Shown here piece by piece: positions 20,123-29,485 of a stretch of DNA of 64,000 nt. The first letter of the stretch is position 1. The number at the start of each line of letters is the position of its first letter. This stretch comes from Candidatus Aquirickettsiella gammari (GTDB lineage: Bacteria > Pseudomonadota > Gammaproteobacteria > Diplorickettsiales > Diplorickettsiaceae): NCBI GenBank assembly GCA_002290645.2, contig NMOS02000009.1:1-64000 (forward strand), in the 5' to 3' direction. The position numbers were made by a program, and so were the translations under genes. Below the pieces are notes generated by a model that was not told where the DNA came from, searched no databases, and was given only the letters and a program-made list of their open reading frames with translations.

Positions 20123-20154
20123 AGCTTAAAAATTGACCTTTTAAAGCTAAAAGG
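20123..20154 (-). promoter_or_regulatory. metK leader with two mutually exclusive hairpins
   Basis: In the predicted ~60-nt leader, hairpin A pairs CCTTTT with AAAAGG (20137-20154, loop of 6), and hairpin B pairs 20123-20132 with 20139-20148 (10 bp, one mismatch). They share the same central segment, so only one can form. This looks like a minimal attenuator. It does not match a SAM riboswitch class that I know, and the AT-rich pairing could be chance. Confidence 0.3.
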
Positions 20155-20160
20155 AGCCCC

Positions 20161-20190
20161 ATACTAGCGAATATTATTTAAAATAGCCAA
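20161..20190 (-). promoter_or_regulatory. Putative sigma-70 promoter of metK-ahcY
   Basis: On the minus strand TTGGCT (20185-20190) and TAGTAT (20161-20166) are spaced by 18 bp. Predicted transcription start is near 20154, giving a leader of about 60 nt before the metK ATG at 20092. Confidence 0.5.
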
Positions 20191-20284
20191 TTTTAATCTA
20201 AGTTATTTAAAGTTTTAAGCGGGGGGGGAGGCAATACTTGGATAGAGTAAAATACATTTATAATTAGTATAAAAAACAGGGCTG

Positions 20285-21607
20285 CTATCTTTTTTCATCG
20301 CCTATATCGAATAATTCCGACGAAGAACGAGGCTCGCGCATTAAAAAAGTAGCAATAAAAGCGATACTAAAGCCTATCGGCAAAATTAATAATGCGCGAT
20401 GATAATCACTAGGGGCATAGACTCTAATTTGATTCAATACCACTCCTTGAAAATTATAATCCATCATCCAGCCAAATAAAGGTTGGAATATGGCATAGCC
20501 ACCTATTGCCATGAAGGATACAACACTAACCGATGTAGCCGTTATACTCTTAGGATTACTTGCTGCAACCAAGGGGTAGCCCAATACTTGACTACTAGTA
20601 AAAAATCCTAACGCAAAAAATAATAGCGCCACTGTTATTATCGAAAGCCCTGATACACATATAATCGTTATCACTAACAGCTGAGAAACAATGACCCCCA
20701 ACATCATAAGTGGGATACGCTTTTGAATTTTATCCGACATCCATCCGACAACAGGTCCACCAATTATCGTTCCAACAAAAAGTAGGCTTGGAGCAAAAGA
20801 CGCTTCGGTCGCTGAAAAATGATCGGCTTGTTGCAAAAATAAACTCCCCCAAATAGCACCTAATAAGGCAATAGGTAAATTTAACAAGGAAACATAAAGT
20901 CCACATAAGCTATTTTGTGGATTCAAATAAGCCAAACGCCAACTTTTGAAAAGGCCTAATTGCGATAGCTCTTGATGGAATTTTTTCTGTTCTTGATACA
21001 AAATAGTCGGATAATCTTGTACAAAAGAAAAAATAACTAGGAAAATAACGATGCCTAAACTCGCATCAAATAATAAAGCATGGCGCCATCCTACTAGTTC
21101 AGTTAATACCGTTAACGGTGTTTGGGCTACCATGCCCCCTAACATCGCCATCGTTACAATCAAACCGCTTACTAATGCCATATTTTTAGCAGGAAACCAA
21201 CGTGAGGCTAATCGAATGCTACTTAGAAAACAAAAAGCACTGCCAATCCCACTCATAAAACGAAACACACAAGCTAAAGCAAATGAATCAGTTATTGCAA
21301 AAGCGGCTATCCCTATAATGCAAAGCAGTAAAGCGGATAAAATAATTTTACGTGTGGAAAAACGATCTAATAAAGCACCCGCAACCGGTAAAAATAGTAA
21401 ATTTGCATAGAAATAATAAGCGGATAATTTACCTAATTGCGTTGCGCTGAGCGAAAAAGCACGCATCAAGTCAGCACTAATCGCATTGAACATATTCATT
21501 TGAATGAATTCATAGAAAAAAAATAGTGCGGCTGAAAAACAAACTATCCAAGCTAATTTTTTATTTTCTCTAGCAGGACTATTTTCAGAAAAAGCAGAAC
21601 TTGGCAT
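20285..21607 (-). CDS. MFS transporter (second of a tandem pair)
   Basis: Twelve-segment major facilitator of 440 residues, with the loop motif DRFSTRK between segments two and three and GWMSDKIQKR between eight and nine. It begins with a polar N-terminus followed by the segment ALFFFYEFIQMNMFNAIS, which is nearly repeated in its upstream neighbour, so the two arose by duplication. Substrate is unknown; families of such transporters are numerous in Legionellales. The ATG lies 3 bp after the neighbour's stop codon. Confidence 0.88.
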   Translation of the reverse strand: MPSSAFSENSPARENKKLAWIVCFSAALFFFYEFIQMNMFNAISADLMRAFSLSATQLGKLSAYYFYANLLFLPVAGALLDRFSTRKIILSALLLCIIGIAAFAITDSFALACVFRFMSGIGSAFCFLSSIRLASRWFPAKNMALVSGLIVTMAMLGGMVAQTPLTVLTELVGWRHALLFDASLGIVIFLVIFSFVQDYPTILYQEQKKFHQELSQLGLFKSWRLAYLNPQNSLCGLYVSLLNLPIALLGAIWGSLFLQQADHFSATEASFAPSLLFVGTIIGGPVVGWMSDKIQKRIPLMMLGVIVSQLLVITIICVSGLSIITVALLFFALGFFTSSQVLGYPLVAASNPKSITATSVSVVSFMAIGGYAIFQPLFGWMMDYNFQGVVLNQIRVYAPSDYHRALLILPIGFSIAFIATFLMREPRSSSELFDIGDEKR

Positions 21608-21610
21608 AAA

Positions 21611-22912
21611 TTATTCTCGCGAATAAGGTTGGCAATAGGTTTCACGCAAACAACAAGCGGCTATTAAACTCACTACAAAAGCAATGGGCATAATCGCCAT
21701 ACCATAAAGATAATTACTAGGTGAGTATAACGGCAGGCCTTGTATTAACACTCGATCCCAATGCAGATCGATTAACCAACCAAATAAAGGCTGAAATACA
21801 GCACCACCTCCCATAATAAGGATCGAGGCTAAACTAGTTGACGTCCCTGTTAAATGCTTAGGATTACTTTCTGCAATCAACGGATAGCTAATAATTTGCG
21901 TACTGGTAAAAATACCCAGCAATAAAAATAAAACCAATAATGTATAGAAATGTAATACCGGTACCAGCATAATAAGCATTAAAACCAGCAGGGATAATAG
22001 CGCACCAATTATCATCAATGATCGCCGTCTACCAATAAAATCAGAAAACCAACCCACTAAAGGCGAGCCTATAATAGTGCCTAAAAATATCATCATGGCA
22101 ACCAGTGAAGCTTGTGTTTTTCCAAGATGATGAACTTGGGTTAAATACAATGTGCCCCACAATGCGCCTAACAAAATAATCGGTAAATTCAAAAGACAAG
22201 TATATATCCCGGCTAAACTATTCTGTTTATTCAACAAAGCTAAAACGACACTTCTGCCTACCGAAGTGGACGGAATAGCGGCTTTAACTATTTTTTTAGC
22301 CTTTTGATGTTCCGGATGATCATAAACAAAAACATAAACGATTACGGTAATAAAACCACCTAATGCTGCATTAACCAGCACAGCCGATCGCCAGCCCAGT
22401 ATATGCACCAAGAAAGCAAAGGGGGTTTGCGCCACGATGCCTCCCGCCATCGCAATGGTAATCATAATGCCCATTACCAACGCCAAACGCTGTGAGGGAA
22501 ACCAACGTGTGGCTAATTTAATACAACTTAAAAAACAAAAGGCATTACCAATACCCGCTATGAAATGGCTAAATGCAGCGAGCCGAAAGGATTGACTGCA
22601 AGCAAAGGTAATAGTAGACAGCACGACCATTACCATCGCGCTAAGTATAATAGTACGTATTGAAATACGATCAACGAGTATGCCAGCAAACAATAAGAAA
22701 ATAACATCGGCATAAAAATACGTCGCTGATAAGAGGCCTAATTGTCCGGCATTGATCGAAAAATCATGCATTAGCTCTTGGCTGATGGAGTTAAACATCC
22801 CCATCTGGATAAACTCATAAAAGAAGAACAAAGCGGCTGAAAGACAGACCAGCCAAGGCTGGATCTTAGCAAAGCTTAGATGATCCGGTATTTGATGAGA
22901 CGTTTCGGCCAT
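21611..22912 (-). CDS. MFS transporter (first of a tandem pair)
   Basis: 433-residue major facilitator, paralogous to the gene that follows it: both share the N-terminal ALFFFYEFIQMxMFNxIS stretch, GIGxAFCFLS, and the C-terminal AxFQPLFGWxxD motif. The loop motifs DRISIRT and GWFSDFIGRRRS are visible. The frame is open to a TTG at 22924, but the ATG at 22912 has TGAGGAA just upstream. Substrate cannot be told. The duplicated pair may form a heteromeric or functionally split set. Confidence 0.88.
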   Translation of the reverse strand: MAETSHQIPDHLSFAKIQPWLVCLSAALFFFYEFIQMGMFNSISQELMHDFSINAGQLGLLSATYFYADVIFLLFAGILVDRISIRTIILSAMVMVVLSTITFACSQSFRLAAFSHFIAGIGNAFCFLSCIKLATRWFPSQRLALVMGIMITIAMAGGIVAQTPFAFLVHILGWRSAVLVNAALGGFITVIVYVFVYDHPEHQKAKKIVKAAIPSTSVGRSVVLALLNKQNSLAGIYTCLLNLPIILLGALWGTLYLTQVHHLGKTQASLVAMMIFLGTIIGSPLVGWFSDFIGRRRSLMIIGALLSLLVLMLIMLVPVLHFYTLLVLFLLLGIFTSTQIISYPLIAESNPKHLTGTSTSLASILIMGGGAVFQPLFGWLIDLHWDRVLIQGLPLYSPSNYLYGMAIMPIAFVVSLIAACCLRETYCQPYSRE

Positions 22913-23056
22913 TGGTTTCCTCAAATAGAGATGAGACTTTTTGCAATACTTGGGTCTTTTATTTTTAGGGCCTATTTGAGAGCCGTAGTCTATAGGAAGG
23001 CAAGCCTATTGTCCAAGCTAAATCACCGCATTAGGTGGTACTATAAGTGGCTTTAT

Positions 23057-23644
23057 CTACTTGATAGCGGTATCAGCTAATTTAAAATGCTTTCTACACA
23101 CTGAAATATAACGTTCATTACCGCCAATGTCGATTTGTTGACCTTTGGTTATTTTACGGTTTTTAGCATCAATTCTAATATTCATAATCGCCTTGCGCCC
23201 ACAATAACAGATAGTTTTTATCTCGCTTATCTCGTCCGCTAAGATAAGCAGATATAAACTCCCCTCAAAAGGCTCGGCACGAAAATCGCTACGTAATCCA
23301 TAGCTTAAAACAGGAATGTCCAACCGATCAACGATATCTGTTAACTGAAAAACCTGCGCTTTTGTTAAAAATTGCGCTTCATCGATTAAAATACACCTTA
23401 AATTTGTTTTTTGTTCAAGTAATCGCTCTACACATTCAAACAAGTTATCTTTTGCGCTGAATACAGTCGCCTTTGCCTCTAAGCCAATTCGTGAAAAAAC
23501 ACAACCGGCTTTATAGCGCTTATCAATATCCGGAGCAAACAGCAAGGTTTGCATCCCTCGTTCTTGATAATTATAACTCGCCTGTAGCAAGGCAGTACTT
23601 TTGCCCGCATTCATCGCTGAATAATAAAAATAGAGCTTAGCCAT
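23057..23644 (-). CDS. tdk: Thymidine kinase
   Basis: Type II thymidine kinase of the salvage pathway, 195 residues. P-loop [12 protein letters not shown], Walker B-like [10 protein letters not shown] with the catalytic Glu, and zinc-site cysteines in ICYCGRKA and SVCRKHF. The frame begins with TTG at 23650; the ATG two codons in gives the family start [14 protein letters not shown]. It diverges from the thioredoxin-fold gene, with a TATAAT (23671-23676) in the spacer that serves one of them. Confidence 0.95.
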   Translation of the reverse strand: MAKLYFYYSAMNAGKSTALLQASYNYQERGMQTLLFAPDIDKRYKAGCVFSRIGLEAKATVFSAKDNLFECVERLLEQKTNLRCILIDEAQFLTKAQVFQLTDIVDRLDIPVLSYGLRSDFRAEPFEGSLYLLILADEISEIKTICYCGRKAIMNIRIDAKNRKITKGQQIDIGGNERYISVCRKHFKLADTAIK

Positions 23645-23709
23645 GGTCAAAAATTAAGTTACGTTTAGCGTATAATACCCGTAACTTTGGAAAATAGGGA
23701 AAATATTTT

Positions 23710-24264
23710 ATGGCATTAACTCCTTCAACGATGCTTGCCTTGGGAACGAAAGCAGCTGATTTTGAATTATTGGATACCTTAAGTAATAAACATAAGCATT
23801 TAAAACAGCTTAAATCATCAAAAGCGACGGTCATTATGTTTATTTGTAATCATTGTCCCTATGTAAAGCATGTCATTCACGAACTGGTTAAATTAGCCCA
23901 GGACTATCAGGCCAAAGGGATTTCTTTTATTGCCATCAGTGCGAATGATGCACAAAGCTATCCTGAAGATGCCCCCGATAAAATGGGCCAATTAGGCAAA
24001 AAATTAGGTTTTAGTTTCCCCTACCTCTATGACAAAACACAATCCGTCGCAAAAGCCTATCAAGCGGCTTGCACACCCGATTTTTATATTTTTGACAAGG
24101 ATCTATTCTGTGTATATCGGGGCCAACTCGATGGTTCAAGACCTAACAATAAGATCCCTGTGACTGGCCAAGATATCCGTGCCGCCTTAGAGAATATTCT
24201 CACTGGAAAGCCTGTTGACCCACAACAAATACCGAGTATAGGGTGTAATATTAAATGGAAATAG
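23710..24264 (+). CDS. Thioredoxin-fold protein of the AhpC/TSA-Redoxin type
   Basis: 184-residue cytosolic protein (no signal peptide) with the active-site segment FICNHCPYVKHV (CNHC), FIAISANDAQSYPED and TPDFYIFDKD, matching the group of thioredoxin-like proteins usually annotated as AhpC/TSA or redoxin family. It probably acts as a thiol peroxidase or thiol-disulfide reductase; the electron donor is unknown. AGGGA lies nine bases before the ATG. Convergent with the large unknown gene, with a single base between the two stop codons. Confidence 0.88.
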   Translation: MALTPSTMLALGTKAADFELLDTLSNKHKHLKQLKSSKATVIMFICNHCPYVKHVIHELVKLAQDYQAKGISFIAISANDAQSYPEDAPDKMGQLGKKLGFSFPYLYDKTQSVAKAYQAACTPDFYIFDKDLFCVYRGQLDGSRPNNKIPVTGQDIRAALENILTGKPVDPQQIPSIGCNIKWK

Positions 24265-24265
24265 A

Positions 24266-26722
24266 TTAATGAAAATTTAACTTAGGTATTAAAAGCATCT
24301 GTCTAGGAAAGGATATTTTACTATCTGTATCCACTTCCTTACTTTGTCTTTGCAACCAATTTAAAAAATAAGAGTTACTCTCCGAACCAGCAGAAACATT
24401 ATTTTCTTCTTTTTTTGCCTGCTCTAAAGCTTCAATTGTTGTTTTTGACCAATTCAATAGCTCAGAGAACTGGCTTAAAGATAAATTTGCCTGCTCCTTT
24501 AAATGAAGTAATTTTTTTGGCAATTCTTTTATTACATCTTTTTTTAATTCGTTAATTATTTCATGACGAGATTTAGGTTTTTCCCCAATATTACCCCTAT
24601 CACTTCGATTCAAAGACCTAAGTCGAGCTATAATATCAGATAGCCCATCTGTGTGTTGGATACGCGCAGTATGATCAGTCGCTATCTCTAAATTATTAAC
24701 AACCTTCTTGAAATCTTCATCTATTAGAGCAAGAAACAATTGCTCAGCTAATTTTCTCTTAAATCCTTTTTTATACAGACAAAATGGGTTTATTCCATAA
24801 AAAATCAAACGCCACCATTTTAATCCAGAAACAAAATTATTTACCGAGTTAAAAGGTGCCGCAGACCCTATATTTTCTTTAAGTTTATTTATAAAAGCAA
24901 GCTTACTTTCCCGATTCATAAAATAATTTCTTGAAAAATTAATTATGAATTTTTTAATTTTTTCAAAAAAATATTTGAATAAATTTCCATCACGATAAAC
25001 CTTATTTTCTAAAATTTTCTCATTAAATAAAATATCCTTGTGAAAATATCCATCTAAATAAGCTTTAATCTCTGTTTTTTGATTTTTGATAATAGATTCA
25101 AGCCTGTTAGAATAAACAAACTCATCTAATCTGGCCTGGTTAGAAAATGTGATTTTTTCAAACTTATTATTTGATTTATGAAAAATAAATCGATTAGCTT
25201 TGCTCGGATCTAATTTATACTCTTCAAATAATTTAAGCGCATTTTTAAGAAAAACAACGATATCCGCTTTGTTAAAATTCCTATTAAAATTAACAATTTC
25301 TTGATTAAAATATTCAGAGTAAATCTGATAACCATTTAAATCATAATAAAAATCGCCTATTTTTTTCAAAATAAGTGCTATTTCTTTTATAGATAAAAAA
25401 ATCTTATTCGCTACACTTATTAATTCTTTGAAATCTTTAAAGTTAATGTAATTAATAAAATTATTGTTACTTGCTTCAAAACGTGGCAAGTCAAAACAAG
25501 CCTGGTTTACAGCGTTATCTTCTTTCGCATAAAACTCTTCAATTTCCCTCTTAATCGGGGATAATAAGCGTTCTAACGCCTGCTTGGGCGCCTTGTCTAT
25601 AACTGGCTTTCCAGTAAGCCTTCTTTTTGCAATTTTATCCGCTCTGATTCTACCGCTCTTCTCAATACTTTCTATTCTTCCCCATAGCTTAGCGTATAAC
25701 AGTTCATTTTTTTCCTCCAGTGAGCACTCTTCCTCTACGCTACTTTCATCTGGACATTCTATTTTCTCTAAATCAATATTTCCCAAACGCTTAAACTCTC
25801 CTAATAAAACTGCTTCGCCCTGACTTAGTTTATCGCCAACAATTAAGTTATTTTTTTCCACATCAATACTTGCTAAGCGCTTAATTTCTTCTGACAAGAT
25901 CCGTTTTCCACGATTTACTTCATCCTCAACACAAAATCCCATTCCATTTGGATAAAAACCTATCGTTCTTGTCCTTATTTTTTTAGGTTTATAATTTAAT
26001 TTTTTTAATGAATTCGCTATTTCTTTCATTTCTTGAGTACAAATAGCATTGTAGGCTTGCTTAAGTAATTTTAACTTATCAAGTTCCTTAATAAAGTCAT
26101 CCAATTCAGAATTAGCTCTAGTATTTAAATATTTATTAAATTTTTTAATGAGTCTTACTTGCTCTACTGATAAATTATTGTTTCCTATAATAATCAACAG
26201 AATTTTCGCCATTAAATTTTTTTCATTTAAATCAAATTTTTCTTTAGTAAATAATAAAAATAAACTGTTAGTAATACCATGAATAACAGACCATCTATTT
26301 ACCAATATACTCTTGGTCTCTTTAAGCTCTTCTAACAAGCTATCTATTTGAAGTAAGAAATCTTTATTTTCGAAATCTAGACCTTTATTTTTATCCGAAG
26401 GAATGATATCGCGTATTTTCTTAAGCTGATCTTCTAAGTTTTTTTGATCTTCTGCTAAAATGAAATCCTTATCCGGATCAAGCGTATTGCTAGGTAGACA
26501 AAAACTTTTAGCTTGATTTTGCGTCGGCGACACATTGATATCACTGCAGCTTGTACGCAATGGCTCCCACCATAATTTGATGGCACGACAGGTTTTTTGA
26601 CTAAACTGCAAGACTAATTTCTTATTCTCTATAGAAACCTTATTCACTACTTTAAAAAAAGAATCGCCACCAAAACTAATCATGTTATTAACTTGATTAG
26701 TGATATCATCTCGACTGAGCAT
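24266..26722 (-). CDS. Large protein of unknown function (818 aa), candidate secreted effector
   Basis: I recognise no family. The protein is rich in Lys, Asn, Ile, Glu and Phe, largely helical, without a signal peptide or clear membrane helix. Residues 271-300 and 301-330 form a tandem pair of about 30 residues (RGKRILSEEIKRLASIDVEK against QGEAVLLGEFKRLGNIDLEK). Residues 635-666 contain KWWRLIFYGI and KLAEQLFLAL, also found with the same spacing in the upstream neighbour. An AAGGTG site precedes the ATG. The coding DNA is clearly more AT-rich than nearby housekeeping genes. A Dot/Icm-translocated effector is a reasonable guess from size, composition and host-associated context; nothing in the sequence proves it. 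Confidence 0.8.
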   Translation of the reverse strand: MLSRDDITNQVNNMISFGGDSFFKVVNKVSIENKKLVLQFSQKTCRAIKLWWEPLRTSCSDINVSPTQNQAKSFCLPSNTLDPDKDFILAEDQKNLEDQLKKIRDIIPSDKNKGLDFENKDFLLQIDSLLEELKETKSILVNRWSVIHGITNSLFLLFTKEKFDLNEKNLMAKILLIIIGNNNLSVEQVRLIKKFNKYLNTRANSELDDFIKELDKLKLLKQAYNAICTQEMKEIANSLKKLNYKPKKIRTRTIGFYPNGMGFCVEDEVNRGKRILSEEIKRLASIDVEKNNLIVGDKLSQGEAVLLGEFKRLGNIDLEKIECPDESSVEEECSLEEKNELLYAKLWGRIESIEKSGRIRADKIAKRRLTGKPVIDKAPKQALERLLSPIKREIEEFYAKEDNAVNQACFDLPRFEASNNNFINYINFKDFKELISVANKIFLSIKEIALILKKIGDFYYDLNGYQIYSEYFNQEIVNFNRNFNKADIVVFLKNALKLFEEYKLDPSKANRFIFHKSNNKFEKITFSNQARLDEFVYSNRLESIIKNQKTEIKAYLDGYFHKDILFNEKILENKVYRDGNLFKYFFEKIKKFIINFSRNYFMNRESKLAFINKLKENIGSAAPFNSVNNFVSGLKWWRLIFYGINPFCLYKKGFKRKLAEQLFLALIDEDFKKVVNNLEIATDHTARIQHTDGLSDIIARLRSLNRSDRGNIGEKPKSRHEIINELKKDVIKELPKKLLHLKEQANLSLSQFSELLNWSKTTIEALEQAKKEENNVSAGSESNSYFLNWLQRQSKEVDTDSKISFPRQMLLIPKLNFH

Positions 26723-26789
26723 GTAAACACCTTATTATTTTTTGTTTTTAAACGATTCTATTATCCGATTTAAATAATACAAATTATAT

Positions 26790-29063
26790 TTACCTTACAT
26801 TGTAAAAAGTGCGGCTTAAATCTGCTTTAACAATATTAGGTATCGAGCTTTCTGTGCGATCCTTACTCGAAGATTGGGTATTAGCTAAAAAAGAACTATC
26901 GATAAAAATAGGCTTATGGGAGCATGGAATAACCTCTTTTGCTTGCTCTGCCAATTTATCTATTTCTTTATCTAGCACTTCTATTTTAGATTTATACGCT
27001 ATTATTTTTCGCCTAAATCTCATAAGTTGTTGATGAAATAAAAGAATTTTATCCGGATTAACGTATTTAGGGAGGCTTAGTATTTTTTCTAAGGAATCTT
27101 CTTCTGACATAAGCTCAAAATTCAATAATTGCTCTTTTAGATCAAGCACCATAGGCAAGCATAATTGTTCGGCCCATTTAATAGCAAAAATTTCTTTATT
27201 ACTCCATGGCCAACGGATAATTCCATAACTTAGCAAATCCCAAAAACTTTCTCTTTCGAAGAAACCCTTATATTTATTAAAATTCATATTTTCATCTAAT
27301 TTAGATTTAATTTTTTTAATGACCAAATTACCACTTAAATAACCCCTGTTAAATAATCGTTCAGTCAAACTGGATTTGTTATTACCATCAAACCAGTCAT
27401 TTTCCTTTTTGATCTCTTCGCCTATAAGTAGGTTCAATAATTCTTGGCTAAGATTAAAATAATTATCTTTAAAGGATTTAACATGCTCATCTATGTTTTT
27501 TTCAATATCTTTCCCATTTTCTAAACTAGTTGGACTAAACTCTGTTCCGCTCATATTAAGTTCATCGATTACACTAATATTAGTAACAAATAGAGTGATT
27601 TTATTCTCTAAATTTTTTAACTTCTCAATAAAATCAGATAATTTAAGCTTTAGTGAATTTACGTTGATCTTCGCTTCTTCAGAAACTTGGTTTATATCTT
27701 TTATTTTACTCAAATTATTTAAATCATTTTTTACTTTGAAATTTTCAGCGGCGCTAAAAAAAATATCGCTTAAATTTTCGCTAGCACTTATTATATTTTC
27801 TTTTAATTTACCTAAAGTTTCACTATTCAACGTATTTATAAGTTTAAATTTTCCTATATTTTTTGTTAAATAATTAATGGGTAGTTTTTCTTCGATTTTA
27901 TTTGTTAGATTCAACACCTTTAGCGATCGACGAAAATTTTCGTTTACCTTAGCTTGCTTAATACTCTCTTCAGCTGGAAAATAGTTAGCAATAAATTTAT
28001 CGCGTTCAGTTCTTATCGGGAAACTTTCTTTAGTAGATGTAAAATTAAGAATCTCGCTAGAAATTGTCTGTTTACTTAATTCTTTAAAGGTTTCCTCAAA
28101 CTCTTTTAAAGGATCGTTGAAATATTTTTTGCCGACTACCTGCTTAAATTTATTAAAAAATTCACTATTTTGCACTATTTTTAGTGGCTTACTATTGCTT
28201 TTTTTCAAAGCGCTGTAGACTAAGCCAATAACAAAATTAAAATCCGAATGCGTCATACCTACATCATTGAGACATTTCTCAATAAAGATAATACTGAACT
28301 TTTTTAAAGGATCATTACTCTGCTCTTTTACCAGCTTAGTAAGCACTTTTAATAAATGCTGGTCTATTATTTTTTTATCTTTATCTAAGGATCGAATAAT
28401 TGAGTAAAAATATTTTTTTATAGCTAAAATGTTTTCATCTGAATAAGAGTTTACCTCATTAAATTCACTGCCTAAATTATTTAAGTATTCTAAAAGAATA
28501 ACAAGATTTTTTTGTTTGGTTATTAATGATTGTATGAAAATAAATAATGGGGTAAATTCCTTATGAAATTTCTCAAGTGTTACGTCATTTTTTTTTGCTA
28601 ACAAATTTAATAATAAATCAAAAATTATCAATTTATTTGAAAATGATACTTTGCTAATGTCACTTTTATAAACCTTATTAAAAAAATTTTTAATCTCTAC
28701 GTAACTATTTTTTGCGTCTAGTTCTTTAGATGTATTATTATCTAAAATATCCGCATAAAGATCGGCTAATTTAAGCCTAAGCTCATCAAGCTTTGGGCGT
28801 ATAAAACAAGCATCTTCCTCCAAAATAAAGCTATCCGGTAGATCGGTATCAATTTTCTGATAGCCTTTTACTCGATAAAGGCATCGCTCTAATGCATTAA
28901 AAACAACATCATCAACTAATTGGTTATTTAAAAAATTATTAAGTACACATTCATTTTTGAAATAGTTTTCAAATGCCTCCTTAAGTGAAGTTGTTTTTAA
29001 ACTATCAATTTTTCTTAATATAGATTTTTCTAACGCTAGCGATTCTGTTTTTGTATCAGGCAT
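26790..29063 (-). CDS. Large protein of unknown function (757 aa), paralogue of the downstream gene
   Basis: No recognised domain. Helical, Lys/Asn/Leu-rich and very AT-rich at DNA level, no signal peptide or membrane segment. Near the C-terminus (about residues 606-638) it carries SFWDLLSYGI followed 13 residues later by KWAEQLCLPM, matching a block of the 818-residue protein downstream. The rest is too diverged to align by eye. The frame opens with TTG at 29069; the ATG at 29063 has AGGA at good spacing and I use it. 67 bp separate it from the next gene, so the pair is probably one transcription unit. Effector role is inference only. Confidence 0.8.
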   Translation of the reverse strand: MPDTKTESLALEKSILRKIDSLKTTSLKEAFENYFKNECVLNNFLNNQLVDDVVFNALERCLYRVKGYQKIDTDLPDSFILEEDACFIRPKLDELRLKLADLYADILDNNTSKELDAKNSYVEIKNFFNKVYKSDISKVSFSNKLIIFDLLLNLLAKKNDVTLEKFHKEFTPLFIFIQSLITKQKNLVILLEYLNNLGSEFNEVNSYSDENILAIKKYFYSIIRSLDKDKKIIDQHLLKVLTKLVKEQSNDPLKKFSIIFIEKCLNDVGMTHSDFNFVIGLVYSALKKSNSKPLKIVQNSEFFNKFKQVVGKKYFNDPLKEFEETFKELSKQTISSEILNFTSTKESFPIRTERDKFIANYFPAEESIKQAKVNENFRRSLKVLNLTNKIEEKLPINYLTKNIGKFKLINTLNSETLGKLKENIISASENLSDIFFSAAENFKVKNDLNNLSKIKDINQVSEEAKINVNSLKLKLSDFIEKLKNLENKITLFVTNISVIDELNMSGTEFSPTSLENGKDIEKNIDEHVKSFKDNYFNLSQELLNLLIGEEIKKENDWFDGNNKSSLTERLFNRGYLSGNLVIKKIKSKLDENMNFNKYKGFFERESFWDLLSYGIIRWPWSNKEIFAIKWAEQLCLPMVLDLKEQLLNFELMSEEDSLEKILSLPKYVNPDKILLFHQQLMRFRRKIIAYKSKIEVLDKEIDKLAEQAKEVIPCSHKPIFIDSSFLANTQSSSKDRTESSIPNIVKADLSRTFYNVR

Positions 29064-29149
29064 ATCCAATCCTATTTTATTATTGAATATTTTGTTTACT
29101 CATTTACTAGCAACTTAACTCTAAATTTAATAAGAATTATAAGCTAATG

Positions 29150-29485
29150 TTACATACAACGCGTAGGGCGGGGTAAACCCGCTAGCTTACTCGCCTGCTT
29201 TAATATTCCTTTAGGAAAAAGCTTATTCAGATAGATGCTACTGGCTTTTTCAGGACCTAACTGTACTGACAATTGATTAACCAAGATCCTAATTGCAGGT
29301 GTTTTATGATATTGTTGATAAAAATTACGCAAAAAATAAATAACGTGCCAGTGATCTTTAATAAGAGTTAATGATTCACCTTGTGCAATCATCGTTGCCA
29401 CATCCTCATGCCAATCCGCTGAATGGATAAGATAACCGTACTGATCGGTTAAAATTTTCTCGCCATTAACTAACAAACTCGTCAT
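29150..29485 (-). CDS. tusE: Sulfur-relay protein TusE (DsrC family)
   Basis: 111-residue DsrC-family protein that accepts persulfide sulfur from TusBCD and hands it to MnmA for 2-thiouridine in tRNA wobble positions. Typical features: the ADWHEDVATMIA start segment, LTLIKDHWHVIYFLRNFY, and the C-terminal arm RPTRCM with the single penultimate Cys, as in TusE, not the two-Cys arm of dissimilatory DsrC. tusBCD are not in the window. Confidence 0.93.
   Translation of the reverse strand: MTSLLVNGEKILTDQYGYLIHSADWHEDVATMIAQGESLTLIKDHWHVIYFLRNFYQQYHKTPAIRILVNQLSVQLGPEKASSIYLNKLFPKGILKQASKLAGLPRPTRCM

Noticed and set aside
20221-20228. Run of eight G's between metK and the MFS gene
   Set aside because: It lies upstream of the metK promoter and downstream of nothing that it could switch; a simple homopolymer is the better reading.
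20093-20284. SAM riboswitch upstream of metK
   Set aside because: The leader is only about 60 nt and shows none of the conserved cores of the SAM classes that I can recall.
21051-21410. 119-codon plus-strand frame opposite the MFS transporter
   Set aside because: Complement of membrane-segment codons; composition explains the open frame.
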